From: Corticimicrobacter populi
GTDB lineage: Bacteria > Pseudomonadota > Gammaproteobacteria > Burkholderiales > Burkholderiaceae_B
Assembly: GCF_003123725.1 (NCBI RefSeq)
Contig: NZ_QETA01000006.1
Coordinates: 62,001 to 126,000 of the forward strand
Direction of reading: 5' to 3'
DNA: 64,000 nt
Numbering within the stretch: the first letter of the stretch is position 1; the number at the start of each line of letters is the position of its first letter. The notes below the pieces were generated by a model. That model was not told the DNA's origin. It saw only the letters and a program-made list of their open reading frames with translations, and searched no databases. Shown here piece after piece: positions 48,999-57,994 of the stretch. Both the position numbers and the translations under genes were made by a program.

Positions 48999-51557
48999 TT
49001 ATTGCTCCAAAACTGTCCGTTCATTGGCTGATAGTTGATACCTGGAAAAAGCAGCTTGCTCCTTCAGCTCCTCTTTGGTCTTCATCTCCACTTTCTTCGG
49101 CATGTACTTGCGGTTTTGCGCAAACTCCGAGACCCCACTGGAGATAGAGATTCCGCTAGCCGCTTGGATCAGGAGTTCAACAATTAGAGGCAACGTTGAA
49201 CGACGCTGCGATTCCGCTGATGAAAGCACGCGCTTCCTTAGACCGACCAGGATATTGAAAGCATCCTGAAACCTTTTCTCCGCCATTAGAATCTGAGCTT
49301 CTAGTAGACGGCTGCCGACAGAAGAAATTCCTTGCCCCCACTTAGGACTGGAATTGAAAGCAGTTCGCGCTTCCGAAACATCGCCTCTAGTGAACAAGTA
49401 CCGTACTTTCGAGCGGAATGCGGATACCCCCCCTATTGAGACACCCATGTTTTCAAGTTCATCAATCAATCCCTGGATGGAGGTCGCATTATGGATGACG
49501 TAGCCTTTTCCGAAGGCCAGTTCAATTAGAACCTGCAGCTCCGTGATATATGAGTTATTTTTTGCCCTAGACTTGGCTTTAGTGATAAATGTTTTCGCTT
49601 TATCCGGATGGTTTGTCGCTAGATACAAATAGGCAAGTTCGCGGAGAATATGAATGTCATCATCTCCTCTCAGTTCTAGGGCGTACTCCATGTGCTTTAA
49701 CGCATCATCGAATTGTCCTGCTAATCGAGAGTTAAATCCGCGGACGAACTCTGAAATACGCTTTGCCCGTTTGTTCCCTCCATACTCCGAAAAAAGGGCC
49801 AGTGTTTCCGCCATCAGATCTTGCTTATTTAGGCGCGCTGCCGACATGCCGCGATACCTCAGCGCTTCAATAGCTCCGTCATCTGTCAGGGCAAGGCGGC
49901 TCTGATACGCACGCACGCAGAGTTGGTATGCCTTGTCGTATGCGTTGCTATCATAAAGACGTTTAGCGGTCCGCAGGCATTGAGAGGGAAGAATGAGACT
50001 CTCAATTCCCGGAATAAAATTTGTTCCCTCTTTGAGCTTTAGCATGCATGCTTCATTGAGAAGAGCGATATTGGTTTCGGTGTCGAAGGAAATACGCTCG
50101 ACCGACGCCGTCAGTGCGATCCAGCAACGCCTCAAATCGGAATCGGTAGGAGGCGTTTTACCAAAGGCCCGTGCGGTTCTGCTAAGAAAATTTGGAACTT
50201 TCACCGACGTGGCGTCTGTTTGAAGAAGTCCGTAAGATTGTAGTAGTATATATGCGTTTCGTATTTCCTCCCTTTGGCACTGCATTACTTGAGAAAGCGT
50301 CTCAAAAATGTCTGATGCAGCGATATGCCCGCAATCGGCGACGAAGGTAAGTATCAATTTTGAGATGCTATCGTCCGCAATGCTCCGCACAAGCTTCGAC
50401 GCGTTTCTTTCAAGATCAGAAAATACATACTTTCTGATGCTTTTCATATCAGATGTATCAGGGAGGGTCTTGAGAAGACGTGCGGCTGAGGCTATGAGTG
50501 CCGGGTTGCCTGACACTTGTTCCAGAACGATTTCCGCGGTATAGGAAGGAAGGACGACGCCAAGATTTGAAATCCACCAAGCAAACAATAAAGACGACTC
50601 GTCTTCAGGCATGGGTTCAAGGTGGCAGGTGGCGGTCTTTTCCGAAACAGATGAATTGATGAAATTCGGCTTTCTGCCTGTAACTATGTTGATGAGTGGA
50701 TAAGAACCAGAAGGCATTGCTTCAATAAGTTTCTGGACCCAAGTGTTTAGTTCTCCGGAGTCATTTAGGATTGAATCGGCAGCTTCAACAACCAATACCT
50801 GCCCACTGCCGCAAGTAGAGATAATGAGGTCCGCTAGCTCACATATGCGCTGATTTAGTGGTTTTTTTCCATAATCTTCCATTGAGGCCGCGAGATCTCT
50901 TGCTGTCGTAAGGCCTACGAGCCCCTTAATGGACTTGAAGAGATCAACATCAGACTCAAAACTCTCCGTATAGATTAACATCTTCCGCGAGGGAATATTT
51001 CTGAACTGTCTGCTAAATAGCTGATTGATCAGGTCTTTACGTCCCATTCCATCAGGCCCGGAAATCAACAAGCAGGCCGGCATCTTTGCAGCTTCGACCG
51101 TTAATGCCTTTTCGATCGCTTTAAGTTCGTCAGCTCTGTAAAAAGGAGCCGAAGGAGCTTCTTTGTTTTGCCAATTGTCGTATTCGCTCAAAATGCGGCA
51201 GGCAATATGAGCAGGTGATGGGTGCTCTGTTATTACGTAGTTTTGCAGCCAATCAGGCACCGCCGAGCGTTGTCCACCTCTCAGTAAAAAAACCATGGCA
51301 GTCGCTATCCGATTGCGCATCCAGTTAATGAAAGCGACCTTAAGTTCACCGCCTACCCACTCTGAAGCAAGAGCTCTTTCTGATGCGAAGAGGATAAAAT
51401 GGGTCGACTCGTTCAGTGCAGAGTAAATCTGATCTGGCAAGAACCCACACGGATCAAAAGTGGCAACGTCATAATGGCAGATCCCGGGACCAAGCTCCCT
51501 GTAGACGTTACTAACGATGTCTTTGTCGCTGGAACTATGAGAAAGGAAGATTTTCAT
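48999..51557 (-). CDS. TIR-domain protein with P-loop-like module and helical repeats
   Basis: An 852-aa protein. Residues 1-125 form a TIR-like domain: MKIFLSHSSSDKDIV opens it and the catalytic-type glutamate is E71 in SEWVGGELKVAF. TIR domains in bacterial immunity break down NAD+. Residues about 140-450 resemble a STAND-type ATPase, but the P-loop reads SGPDGMGRKDL with the lysine shifted and no Ser/Thr, and the Walker B-like VLVVEAADSIL is unusual. Residues about 530-830 look like tetratricopeptide-type helices (FDDALKHMEYALELRGDDD). I chose the ATG at 51557, six bases after AGGA; GTG at 51602 lacks such a site. The gene is clearly more AT-rich than its neighbours, suggesting transfer. 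Confidence 0.8.
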   Translation of the reverse strand: MKIFLSHSSSDKDIVSNVYRELGPGICHYDVATFDPCGFLPDQIYSALNESTHFILFASERALASEWVGGELKVAFINWMRNRIATAMVFLLRGGQRSAVPDWLQNYVITEHPSPAHIACRILSEYDNWQNKEAPSAPFYRADELKAIEKALTVEAAKMPACLLISGPDGMGRKDLINQLFSRQFRNIPSRKMLIYTESFESDVDLFKSIKGLVGLTTARDLAASMEDYGKKPLNQRICELADLIISTCGSGQVLVVEAADSILNDSGELNTWVQKLIEAMPSGSYPLINIVTGRKPNFINSSVSEKTATCHLEPMPEDESSLLFAWWISNLGVVLPSYTAEIVLEQVSGNPALIASAARLLKTLPDTSDMKSIRKYVFSDLERNASKLVRSIADDSISKLILTFVADCGHIAASDIFETLSQVMQCQREEIRNAYILLQSYGLLQTDATSVKVPNFLSRTARAFGKTPPTDSDLRRCWIALTASVERISFDTETNIALLNEACMLKLKEGTNFIPGIESLILPSQCLRTAKRLYDSNAYDKAYQLCVRAYQSRLALTDDGAIEALRYRGMSAARLNKQDLMAETLALFSEYGGNKRAKRISEFVRGFNSRLAGQFDDALKHMEYALELRGDDDIHILRELAYLYLATNHPDKAKTFITKAKSRAKNNSYITELQVLIELAFGKGYVIHNATSIQGLIDELENMGVSIGGVSAFRSKVRYLFTRGDVSEARTAFNSSPKWGQGISSVGSRLLEAQILMAEKRFQDAFNILVGLRKRVLSSAESQRRSTLPLIVELLIQAASGISISSGVSEFAQNRKYMPKKVEMKTKEELKEQAAFSRYQLSANERTVLEQ

Positions 51558-51933
51558 AGGAAATCCTGGTTGCCAAGCCTTTTTCTTCCGTGTGTGTGAC
51601 ACGGATTATTATGGATTGAGAGTGACGGAAAATTACACGGTATTAATGCCGATGGCAAGTGCTGAAGAGGGCTTATAGGGTTGGAATAAAGAGATTGCCT
51701 TGGGAAAAGAGAAACTGTTCAGTGCATTCTCGGCCGCTTATAGATCGAGACCGGGCATCTAACTATGCTCGCTTAAACTGCCGTTTCGGCCGAGAGGCCG
51801 GAATTACCCTTCCTGCAGGTTCCGGAGCATAGTGGACGCTCATCTGGCGGTGTTCAAGAACAGTAGAACGTCTCTTGATGGCCGAAAACAGCCACGAGAG
51901 CCCAAGCCCCCGCAGCCATACTCAGCTAACCAA
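51558..51933. other. 376-base gap between the TIR gene and alcohol dehydrogenase
   Basis: The part next to the TIR gene (51558-51720) is AT-rich and probably holds its promoter; a minus-strand CATAAT near 51610 is a weak -10 candidate. From about 51725 the composition returns to that of the chromosome, with a CGGCC/GGCCG stem near 51788-51801. It looks like leftover sequence at an island edge. I find no gene, integrase, tRNA or clear direct repeats flanking the TIR gene. Confidence 0.4.
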
Positions 51934-52992
51934 TCATTCCCCCACAGGCTTGACCAAAATCTTCACCTGCTGCTTCTCCTTCACCAGCGTCTCAAACCCT
52001 TCCGCCACGATATCCTCCAGCCCGATCCGCTTGGTCACCAGCCGATCTGCCTGGAAGAATCCACGCGTCATCAGGTCCATCACCGCCGGGAACACATCCC
52101 GGTAGGCGATCGTTCCTTTCAGCGTCCGCTCTTTCAGCACCACGGCATTCGGGTGCAGTGCGGCTTCGCCTTCCCAGATCGAGACCACGATGGTTTCACC
52201 CTCGTAGCGGGTCGAGTCCACGCATTGTTGCAGCACCTTGGATACGCCCGTCACTTCGAAAGCCACGTCCACGCCGCCGGGGGTGAGTTCGCGGATGCGA
52301 GCGACCGGGTCCTGTTCCAGCGGATTGATGGTGGTGGTGGCACCCAGTTCGCGGGCCTTGGCGGCGCGTTCTGGCGAGATTTCGACCACGTGGATGGCGG
52401 CGGCACCGGCGGCGCGCAGGGCTTCGACCAGCAACAGACCGATGGGGCCGGCACCGAACACGGCAGCGGTGCCGCCGGCTTTGAGGGTGCTCAGGCGCAC
52501 GGCGTGCAGTGCCACGGCGGCGGGCTCGACCAGCGCGCCCTGCTCGAACGACAGGCCTTCGGGCATGCGGTGCACCATGCGTTCCTTGACCACGGTGTAG
52601 CTGGAGAAGCCGCCGCCGCCGCCCGACAGGCCGTGAAAGCCCAACTGGTCGCACAGGTTGTACTTGCCGTGGTTGCAGGCGTCGCAGTGGCCGCAGGAGA
52701 GGATGGGTTCGACCACTACGCGGTCGCCGGGCTTGACGCGGGTGACGCCTTCGCCGATGGCGGTGACTTCGCCGGAGAACTCATGGCCCAGCACGATGGG
52801 GGCCACGTCCTGGCTGATCGGGTGCGGTGTACCGACGGGTACGAAAATCGGGCCGGCCACGTATTCGTGCAGGTCGCTGCCACAGATGCCGGTCCAGGCG
52901 ACCTTGATCTTGACCTGGCCGGGGCCGACGGTGGGTTCGGGGATGTCTTCGATGCGGATGTCTCGGGCCTTGTGCCAGCGGGCTGCTTTCAT
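51934..52992 (-). CDS. Zinc-dependent alcohol dehydrogenase, 2,3-butanediol dehydrogenase type
   Basis: A 352-aa medium-chain dehydrogenase. Catalytic zinc ligands are in GICGSDLHEY and LGHEFSG, the structural zinc cysteines in LSCGHCDACNHGKYNLC, and the NAD-binding motif is VFGAGPIGLLL. The N-terminal GPIFVPVGTPHPIS segment and overall sequence resemble (R,R)-butanediol dehydrogenases, which interconvert acetoin and 2,3-butanediol; related enzymes act on other polyols. It is divergent from the MarR gene with a 165-base gap. Confidence 0.87.
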   Translation of the reverse strand: MKAARWHKARDIRIEDIPEPTVGPGQVKIKVAWTGICGSDLHEYVAGPIFVPVGTPHPISQDVAPIVLGHEFSGEVTAIGEGVTRVKPGDRVVVEPILSCGHCDACNHGKYNLCDQLGFHGLSGGGGGFSSYTVVKERMVHRMPEGLSFEQGALVEPAAVALHAVRLSTLKAGGTAAVFGAGPIGLLLVEALRAAGAAAIHVVEISPERAAKARELGATTTINPLEQDPVARIRELTPGGVDVAFEVTGVSKVLQQCVDSTRYEGETIVVSIWEGEAALHPNAVVLKERTLKGTIAYRDVFPAVMDLMTRGFFQADRLVTKRIGLEDIVAEGFETLVKEKQQVKILVKPVGE

Positions 52993-53120
52993 GGGGCACT
53001 CCTGTTCAGGGGTTGATGATCTGAATCGGCCGCTGCCATCGAGGGGCGGGGTAGCCGGAGGGCGGCGACCTATTAAGATGATGGTAACAGAGTGTGTAAG
53101 TCAGGGATATGGCATCTGCC

Positions 53121-53150
53121 TTGACAATGATTGCCTAGGCAGTTAATAAT
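53121..53150 (+). promoter_or_regulatory. Promoter of the marR-type gene
   Basis: A perfect -35 TTGACA (53121-53126) and a -10 TAATAA (53144-53149) are separated by 17 bases. The palindrome TGCCTAGGCA (53132-53141) fills the spacer, so a protein bound there would block RNA polymerase. The marR start follows eight bases after the -10, giving a very short or leaderless transcript. Confidence 0.7.
53132..53141. promoter_or_regulatory. Putative MarR operator, copy 1
   Basis: TGCCTAGGCA, a perfect 10-bp palindrome inside the spacer of the marR promoter. The same ten bases recur at 53708-53717 before the efflux genes. Placement fits autorepression by the MarR-family protein; binding is inferred. 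Confidence 0.65.
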
Positions 53151-53157
53151 CCAGCCC

Positions 53158-53643
53158 ATGAAGCGTTCCAATTCCCGCGCCCTGGCGCATTCCCTGCGTG
53201 ACCCGGTCAGTTGCACGTCCGAGGACAGTATCGGCTTCCTGATCAAGTGCGTGCTGGTGTCCATGAGCCGCATCATCGAGCGCGACATGGTGCCGCTGGA
53301 TCTGACGGCGATGCAGTGGCGTCCGCTGATGATGGTCTACAGCGGCAAGGCCGATACGGCGGCAGAACTGGCCCGGGTGCTGGATGTGGATACCGGTGCC
53401 ATGACCCGTACGCTCGACCGGCTCGAAGGCAAAGGCTTGCTGCGCCGGGAGCGCAGCCAGGACGATCGGCGCGTGGTGCGGCTGGAGCTGACGGATGCGG
53501 GCCGCGAGGTGGCGGCGCAGTGTCCGGCCGTGTTGGGCCGGATGCTGGATCATCACTTGCGTGATTTCAAGGCTGAGGAAGTGACGGCATTGCGGGCATA
53601 CCTGCAACGCATGCTGGTCAACGGCGCGCAACCACGAGCGTGA
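53158..53643 (+). CDS. MarR-family transcriptional regulator
   Basis: A 161-aa winged-helix regulator. The DNA-binding core is ELARVLDVDTGAMTRTLDRL, then EGKGLLRRERSQDDRRVVRL (wing), the standard MarR pattern. It probably represses itself and the efflux operon that starts 113 bases downstream on the same strand, releasing in response to a toxic compound, by analogy with EmrR. The ATG at 53158 is preferred over upstream frame extension because the promoter -10 ends at 53149. Confidence 0.9.
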   Translation: MKRSNSRALAHSLRDPVSCTSEDSIGFLIKCVLVSMSRIIERDMVPLDLTAMQWRPLMMVYSGKADTAAELARVLDVDTGAMTRTLDRLEGKGLLRRERSQDDRRVVRLELTDAGREVAAQCPAVLGRMLDHHLRDFKAEEVTALRAYLQRMLVNGAQPRA

Positions 53644-53668
53644 ACGCGCGCCAGTCGGCGCAATCGGT

Positions 53669-53695
53669 GCGCAGGCAGTCTGCCTGCGCTTTTTT
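53669..53695 (+). terminator. Intrinsic terminator after marR
   Basis: GCGCAGGCA (53669-53677), loop GTC, TGCCTGCGC (53681-53689) and TTTTTT (53690-53695) make a perfect 9-bp stem with a T-run. It separates the regulator transcript from the efflux operon, which implies the operon has its own promoter with operator copy 2 just downstream. Confidence 0.85.
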
Positions 53696-53707
53696 GATCC
53701 TGTTTGC

Positions 53708-53717
53708 TGCCTAGGCA
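53708..53717. promoter_or_regulatory. Putative MarR operator, copy 2
   Basis: TGCCTAGGCA, identical to copy 1, lies 39 bases before the outer-membrane factor gene and 13 bases after the marR terminator. A TTGATC at 53694-53699 could be the -35 of a promoter overlapping this site, with a weak -10 near 53717-53722. Confidence 0.65.
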
Positions 53718-53755
53718 GATACAGATCAGGCAATGTTTTTAAGCTTATTGTCAGA

Positions 53756-55168
53756 ATGAATCGTTTGATTGTCTCTATCGCCAGCGCTGCGGTGCTGGCA
53801 GGATGTGCGCCCATGCGCGATGGCGTGCCCGAGGCGCAGCAGATTGCACCGCAGGCGGTAGGGCTGCATGCTGCCGCTACGGCCATGGAATGGCCCGCTG
53901 CCCGCTGGTGGCAGCGCTATGGCGATGCGCAGCTTGATCGGCTGGTCGAGGCGGCCCTGGCGGGTAGCCCCGATATGGTGGCGGCCGAAGCACGCCTGCG
54001 TCAGGCACAGGCTGCCGTCGGGCGGGCGGGAGCTGCGTTGCTGCCGACAGTCGAAGCCAATGGCACGCTCACGCGCCAGCACTACAGCGAGCACTATGTC
54101 TATCCCGAACCGCTGGGCGGCTCCGTGGGCAGTGATGCGCGTCTGGCGCTGGATGCTCGCTACGAGCTGGACCTGTGGGGCAAGTACCGCAGCGGCCTGG
54201 ATGCCGCCCGGTCCAGCGCAGAAGCGGCGCAGGCCAATGTGCAGTGGGCGCGCAATGTGCTGGTGCTGGCGGTGGTACAGGGCTATGCCGATCTGCAGAA
54301 TGCCTGGGCGCAGCAGCATGTCCTGGCACAGTCACTGGCGCGGGCCGATGATGTGCTGAGCCTGACGCAGGCCCGTTACGAGGCCGGGCTGGATACACAG
54401 GTCGAGGTGCGGCAGGCCGAAGCGCAGCGTGCGGAAGTGCGTGTGCAGACCAGCCAGGTTGAAAACGACATTGCCCGCTTCCGACACCAGTTGGCGGCCT
54501 TGCAGGGGGCCGGGCCGGATACGGCGCTGTCGCTTGAGCCGGCGACCCTGCAGATGCCGGCGCAGGCGCGGCCCGCCGAGGTGCCGCTGGCGTTGCTGGG
54601 GCGGCGCCCCGACATCGTGGCGGCGCGCTGGCAGGCCGAGGCGGCGGGGGCCGAGGTACAGGCGGCCAAGGCGGCGTTCTATCCCAATGTGAGCCTGGCG
54701 GCGTTTGCCGGCTTGCTGACGCTCAATACGGCCACGCTGTTCGATCAAGGCAGCCGCATGGCCGGGGTGACGCCAGCCATCAGCCTGCCGCTGTTCGAGG
54801 GCGGACGCCTGAATGCCGATCTGGATGCGCGGAGGGCGCAGCGTGATGAGGCCGTGGCGGGCTACAACCAGGCCGTGCTGGGGGGCGTGCGCGAAGTCGC
54901 CGATGCGCTCGACAGCCTGCGGCTGGTGGCCGATGAAGCCCGGCACCAGCGCGACGCCCGGCTGGCTCTGGATGCGGCCTATGCGTTGGCACGCGACCGC
55001 TATGCCGCGGGCCTGGGCGATTACCTGACGGTGTTGTCGGCTCAGGCCGGCGTGCTGGAGCAGACGCGCCGCGATACCGCGCTGGCGGCGCGTGCCTGGA
55101 AGCTCGATGCCGGCCTGATGACGGCGCTGGGTGGCGGCTATGCCGAGCCCGCGCAGACTGCTTTCTGA
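53756..55168 (+). CDS. Outer membrane efflux lipoprotein (NodT/OprM family)
   Basis: A 470-aa TolC-like trimeric exit duct. The lipobox is VLAGC after a short signal peptide (MNRLIVSIASAAVLAGC). The two repeat halves are visible as WWQRYGDAQLDRLVEAALAG with QARYEAGLDTQVEVRQAEAQ, and LARDRYAAGLGDYLTVLSAQ near the C-terminus; RRPDIVAARWQAEAAGAEVQ is the family signature. It works with the EmrA- and EmrB-like proteins encoded next. The start codon lies 38 bases after MarR operator copy 2; no strong ribosome binding site is seen. Confidence 0.92.
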   Translation: MNRLIVSIASAAVLAGCAPMRDGVPEAQQIAPQAVGLHAAATAMEWPAARWWQRYGDAQLDRLVEAALAGSPDMVAAEARLRQAQAAVGRAGAALLPTVEANGTLTRQHYSEHYVYPEPLGGSVGSDARLALDARYELDLWGKYRSGLDAARSSAEAAQANVQWARNVLVLAVVQGYADLQNAWAQQHVLAQSLARADDVLSLTQARYEAGLDTQVEVRQAEAQRAEVRVQTSQVENDIARFRHQLAALQGAGPDTALSLEPATLQMPAQARPAEVPLALLGRRPDIVAARWQAEAAGAEVQAAKAAFYPNVSLAAFAGLLTLNTATLFDQGSRMAGVTPAISLPLFEGGRLNADLDARRAQRDEAVAGYNQAVLGGVREVADALDSLRLVADEARHQRDARLALDAAYALARDRYAAGLGDYLTVLSAQAGVLEQTRRDTALAARAWKLDAGLMTALGGGYAEPAQTAF

Positions 55169-55214
55169 TGCGGGCCCGCCCTGCTTTCAAAGATATCTGG
55201 ATAGTGTATTGATC

Positions 55215-56390
55215 ATGACTTCAAAAATTTCCGTTCCCGCTTCGCGTCGTCGGCTGTTGTTGCTGGCGACCGCCGTTTTTGTGCTGCTGGCCGTGGGCTA
55301 TGGCCTGTGGTGGTGGATCTACAGCTCGCATTTCGAGTCCACGGACGATGCCTATATACATGGCAATCTGGTGCAGATCACGCCCCAGGTGGCCGGTACG
55401 GTGGTAGCTATTGCTGCCGACGATACCGAGTGGGTGAAGGCCGGCCAGCCGCTGGTGCAACTCGACCCGGCCGATGCCGAGGCGGCGCTGGCGCAGGCGC
55501 GGGCACAACTGGCGCAGGCGGTGCGCCAGACCCGTACGCGTTATGTTCAGAATGAGGCCCTGCAGGCCGATGTGTCGGCGCGCGAAGCTGACCTGCAGCG
55601 GGTACAGGCGGATCTGGCCCGGGCACGGACTGATCTGGATCGACGCCAGAAGCTGGCACGCACTGGTGGTGTCAGCGGCGAAGAACTGCAGCATGCGCAG
55701 ACCGCGCTGCGCTCGGCGCAGTCGCAGGCCGCCCAGGCGCAGGCAGCGCTGGAAGCCGCTCAGGCCATGCTGGAAACCAACCAGGCGCTGACGCGTGGCA
55801 CCGATGTGGCACATCATCCGGATGTGCAACGGGCCGCCGCACAGTTGCGCGAGGCCTGGCTGGCGCGTGAGCGGACGGCCTTGCCGGCACCGGTCGATGG
55901 CATGGTGGCGCGTCGCAGTGTTCAGGTCGGCCAGCGGGTGGCACCGGGGGCAGCGCTGATGAGCGTGGTGGCGCTGGATCAGCTCTGGGTCGAGGCCAAT
56001 TTCAAGGAAAACCAGTTGCGCAATATGCGTGTCGGCCAGCCGGTGACGCTGGTGTCCGATCTGCATGGCGACCGTGTGCGCTATCACGGTGTGGTGAGCG
56101 GTCTGGATGCCGGTACCGGCAGTGCGTTTGCGCTGCTGCCGGCACAAAATGCCACCGGCAACTGGATCAAGGTGGTGCAGCGCGTACCGGTGCGTATCCG
56201 GCTGGACCCGACCGAGCTGGCCGAGCATCCGCTGCGGATCGGCCTGTCGATGACGGTGGAAGTGGACGTGGGCGATGAAGGTCACGCAGTCCCTGCCGTG
56301 GCGGGCCTGCAGACCGATGCCCTGACGCTGGACCAGGACGTGGCCGATGCGCTGATCGACACCATCATCCGCGAGAACCTGGCGTCATGA
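55215..56390 (+). CDS. emrA: EmrA-type membrane fusion protein
   Basis: A 391-aa HlyD-family periplasmic adaptor. One N-terminal membrane anchor (about 12-38) is followed by the family start TDDAYIHGNLVQITPQVAG, lipoyl-like halves, a long coiled-coil hairpin (about 95-205, rich in A, Q and R) and a beta-barrel region (LWVEANFKENQLRNMRVGQP). It bridges the inner-membrane pump EmrB and the outer membrane factor. I chose the ATG at 55215; the frame extends upstream into the previous gene. The stop overlaps the emrB start by four bases. Confidence 0.92.
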   Translation: MTSKISVPASRRRLLLLATAVFVLLAVGYGLWWWIYSSHFESTDDAYIHGNLVQITPQVAGTVVAIAADDTEWVKAGQPLVQLDPADAEAALAQARAQLAQAVRQTRTRYVQNEALQADVSAREADLQRVQADLARARTDLDRRQKLARTGGVSGEELQHAQTALRSAQSQAAQAQAALEAAQAMLETNQALTRGTDVAHHPDVQRAAAQLREAWLARERTALPAPVDGMVARRSVQVGQRVAPGAALMSVVALDQLWVEANFKENQLRNMRVGQPVTLVSDLHGDRVRYHGVVSGLDAGTGSAFALLPAQNATGNWIKVVQRVPVRIRLDPTELAEHPLRIGLSMTVEVDVGDEGHAVPAVAGLQTDALTLDQDVADALIDTIIRENLAS

Positions 56391-57994
56391 GCGGCACGAC
56401 TGCCGAACGGCAGGATGCGGCAACCGGCGCGGCTCCGGCTGCCGCGCCGGCGCCTCATCCGCCGCTTGAGGGGGCGGCCCGCATCATTGGCTCGATCGCA
56501 TTGTCGACGGCGGTGTTCATGAACGTGCTGGATACGTCCATCGCCAATGTCTCGATCCCGACCATTGCGGGCGACCTGGGGGTCAGCAGCAGCCAGGGCA
56601 CCTGGGTGATCACGTCGTTCGGCGTGGCCAATGCCATTACCGTGCCACTGACGGGCTGGCTGACGCAGCGCTTCGGGCAGGTGCGGCTGTTCCTGATGTC
56701 CACGTTGCTGTTCGTGCTGACCTCGTGGCTGTGCGGTTTTGCGTCATCGCTGGAGGCGCTGGTCGTGTTCCGGGTCCTGCAGGGGGCGGTGGCCGGGCCG
56801 ATGATTCCGCTGTCCCAGACCCTGATGCTGGCCAGTTTTCCTCGCGAAAAATCGGGCATGGCGCTGGCGATCTGGGCCATGACCACCCTGGTGGCCCCGG
56901 TGGCCGGTCCGTTGCTGGGTGGCTGGATTTCGGATACCTACACCTGGCCCTGGATTTTCTACATCAACGTGCCGGTGGGGCTGCTCGCAGCCTGGTTCAG
57001 TTGGCGCATCTACAAGGATCGTGAATCGCCCACGCGCCACATCCCGATCGATCGCATGGGGCTGGCGTTGCTGGTGGTCTGGGTCGGCGCGTTGCAGGTC
57101 ATGCTCGACAAGGGGCAGGAACTGGACTGGTTCTCCAGCCCGGTGATCGTGACGCTGGCCGTGGTGTCGGTGGTGGCGTTCGTGTTCTTCCTCATCTGGG
57201 AACTGACCGAGGCCCATCCCATCGTAGACTTGAGGCTGTTCCTGGGGCGCAATTTCACCATCGGAGTGCTGACGCTGGCGGTGGCCTACGGGGTGTTCTT
57301 TGCCAACGTGGTGCTGATGCCTTTATGGTTGCAGCGCTTCATGGGCTATACCGCGACCGATGCGGGCTGGGTGACGGCACCGGTCGGGTTGTTCGCCATT
57401 CTGCTCACACCGGTGGTCGGACGCCTGCTGGCCAGCCAGGACCCGCGTCGCCTGGTGACGTTCGCGTTCCTGGTTTTTGCGCTGGTGTCCTATATGCGCT
57501 CGGGCTTCAATACCCAGGCCGATATGGCGACGCTGATCGTGCCGACGGTGATCCAGGGGATCGCGATGGCTGCGTTTTTCGTGCCGCTGACCGCCATCAG
57601 CCTGTCCGGCCTTGATCCGGCGCGGATTCCGGCTGCCTCGGGGTTGTCCAATTTCGCGCGGCTGACGGCAGGGGCCTTTGGCACCTCGATCACGACCACG
57701 CTGTGGGATGACCGGGCGGCCTTCCATCATGCCCGCCTGAGCGAGGTGGCCCATCCCGGCAGCCCCGGTTTCGACAGTGCCTTCGAGACCCTGCGGCAGA
57801 CGCTGGACCCGGCACGGGCGCTGAGCTACATCGACGGATTGCTCAATACACAGGCCTTCACGCTGTCGGCGCTGGATATCTTTCACGCGTCGGCCGTGAT
57901 CTTCGTGTTGCTGACGGCACTGGTCTGGCTGGCACGACCCAATCGTTCTGGGCCGGCGGGTGGTGCGGCGGAGGCGGCTGGCGGGGCGCATTGA
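56387..57994 (+). CDS. emrB: EmrB-type drug:H+ antiporter (DHA2, 14 helices)
   Basis: A 535-aa inner-membrane pump with 14 predicted helices. Motifs include LDTSIANVSIPTIAGDLGVS (motif D1), GWLTQRFGQVRLFLMS (motif A) and the motif C-like region AIWAMTTLVAPVAGPLLGGW. With the adaptor and outer membrane factor it forms a tripartite proton-driven efflux system for hydrophobic toxic compounds. The Ala/Pro-rich first 30 residues are cytoplasmic. It overlaps emrA by ATGA. Confidence 0.93.
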   Translation: MSGTTAERQDAATGAAPAAAPAPHPPLEGAARIIGSIALSTAVFMNVLDTSIANVSIPTIAGDLGVSSSQGTWVITSFGVANAITVPLTGWLTQRFGQVRLFLMSTLLFVLTSWLCGFASSLEALVVFRVLQGAVAGPMIPLSQTLMLASFPREKSGMALAIWAMTTLVAPVAGPLLGGWISDTYTWPWIFYINVPVGLLAAWFSWRIYKDRESPTRHIPIDRMGLALLVVWVGALQVMLDKGQELDWFSSPVIVTLAVVSVVAFVFFLIWELTEAHPIVDLRLFLGRNFTIGVLTLAVAYGVFFANVVLMPLWLQRFMGYTATDAGWVTAPVGLFAILLTPVVGRLLASQDPRRLVTFAFLVFALVSYMRSGFNTQADMATLIVPTVIQGIAMAAFFVPLTAISLSGLDPARIPAASGLSNFARLTAGAFGTSITTTLWDDRAAFHHARLSEVAHPGSPGFDSAFETLRQTLDPARALSYIDGLLNTQAFTLSALDIFHASAVIFVLLTALVWLARPNRSGPAGGAAEAAGGAH

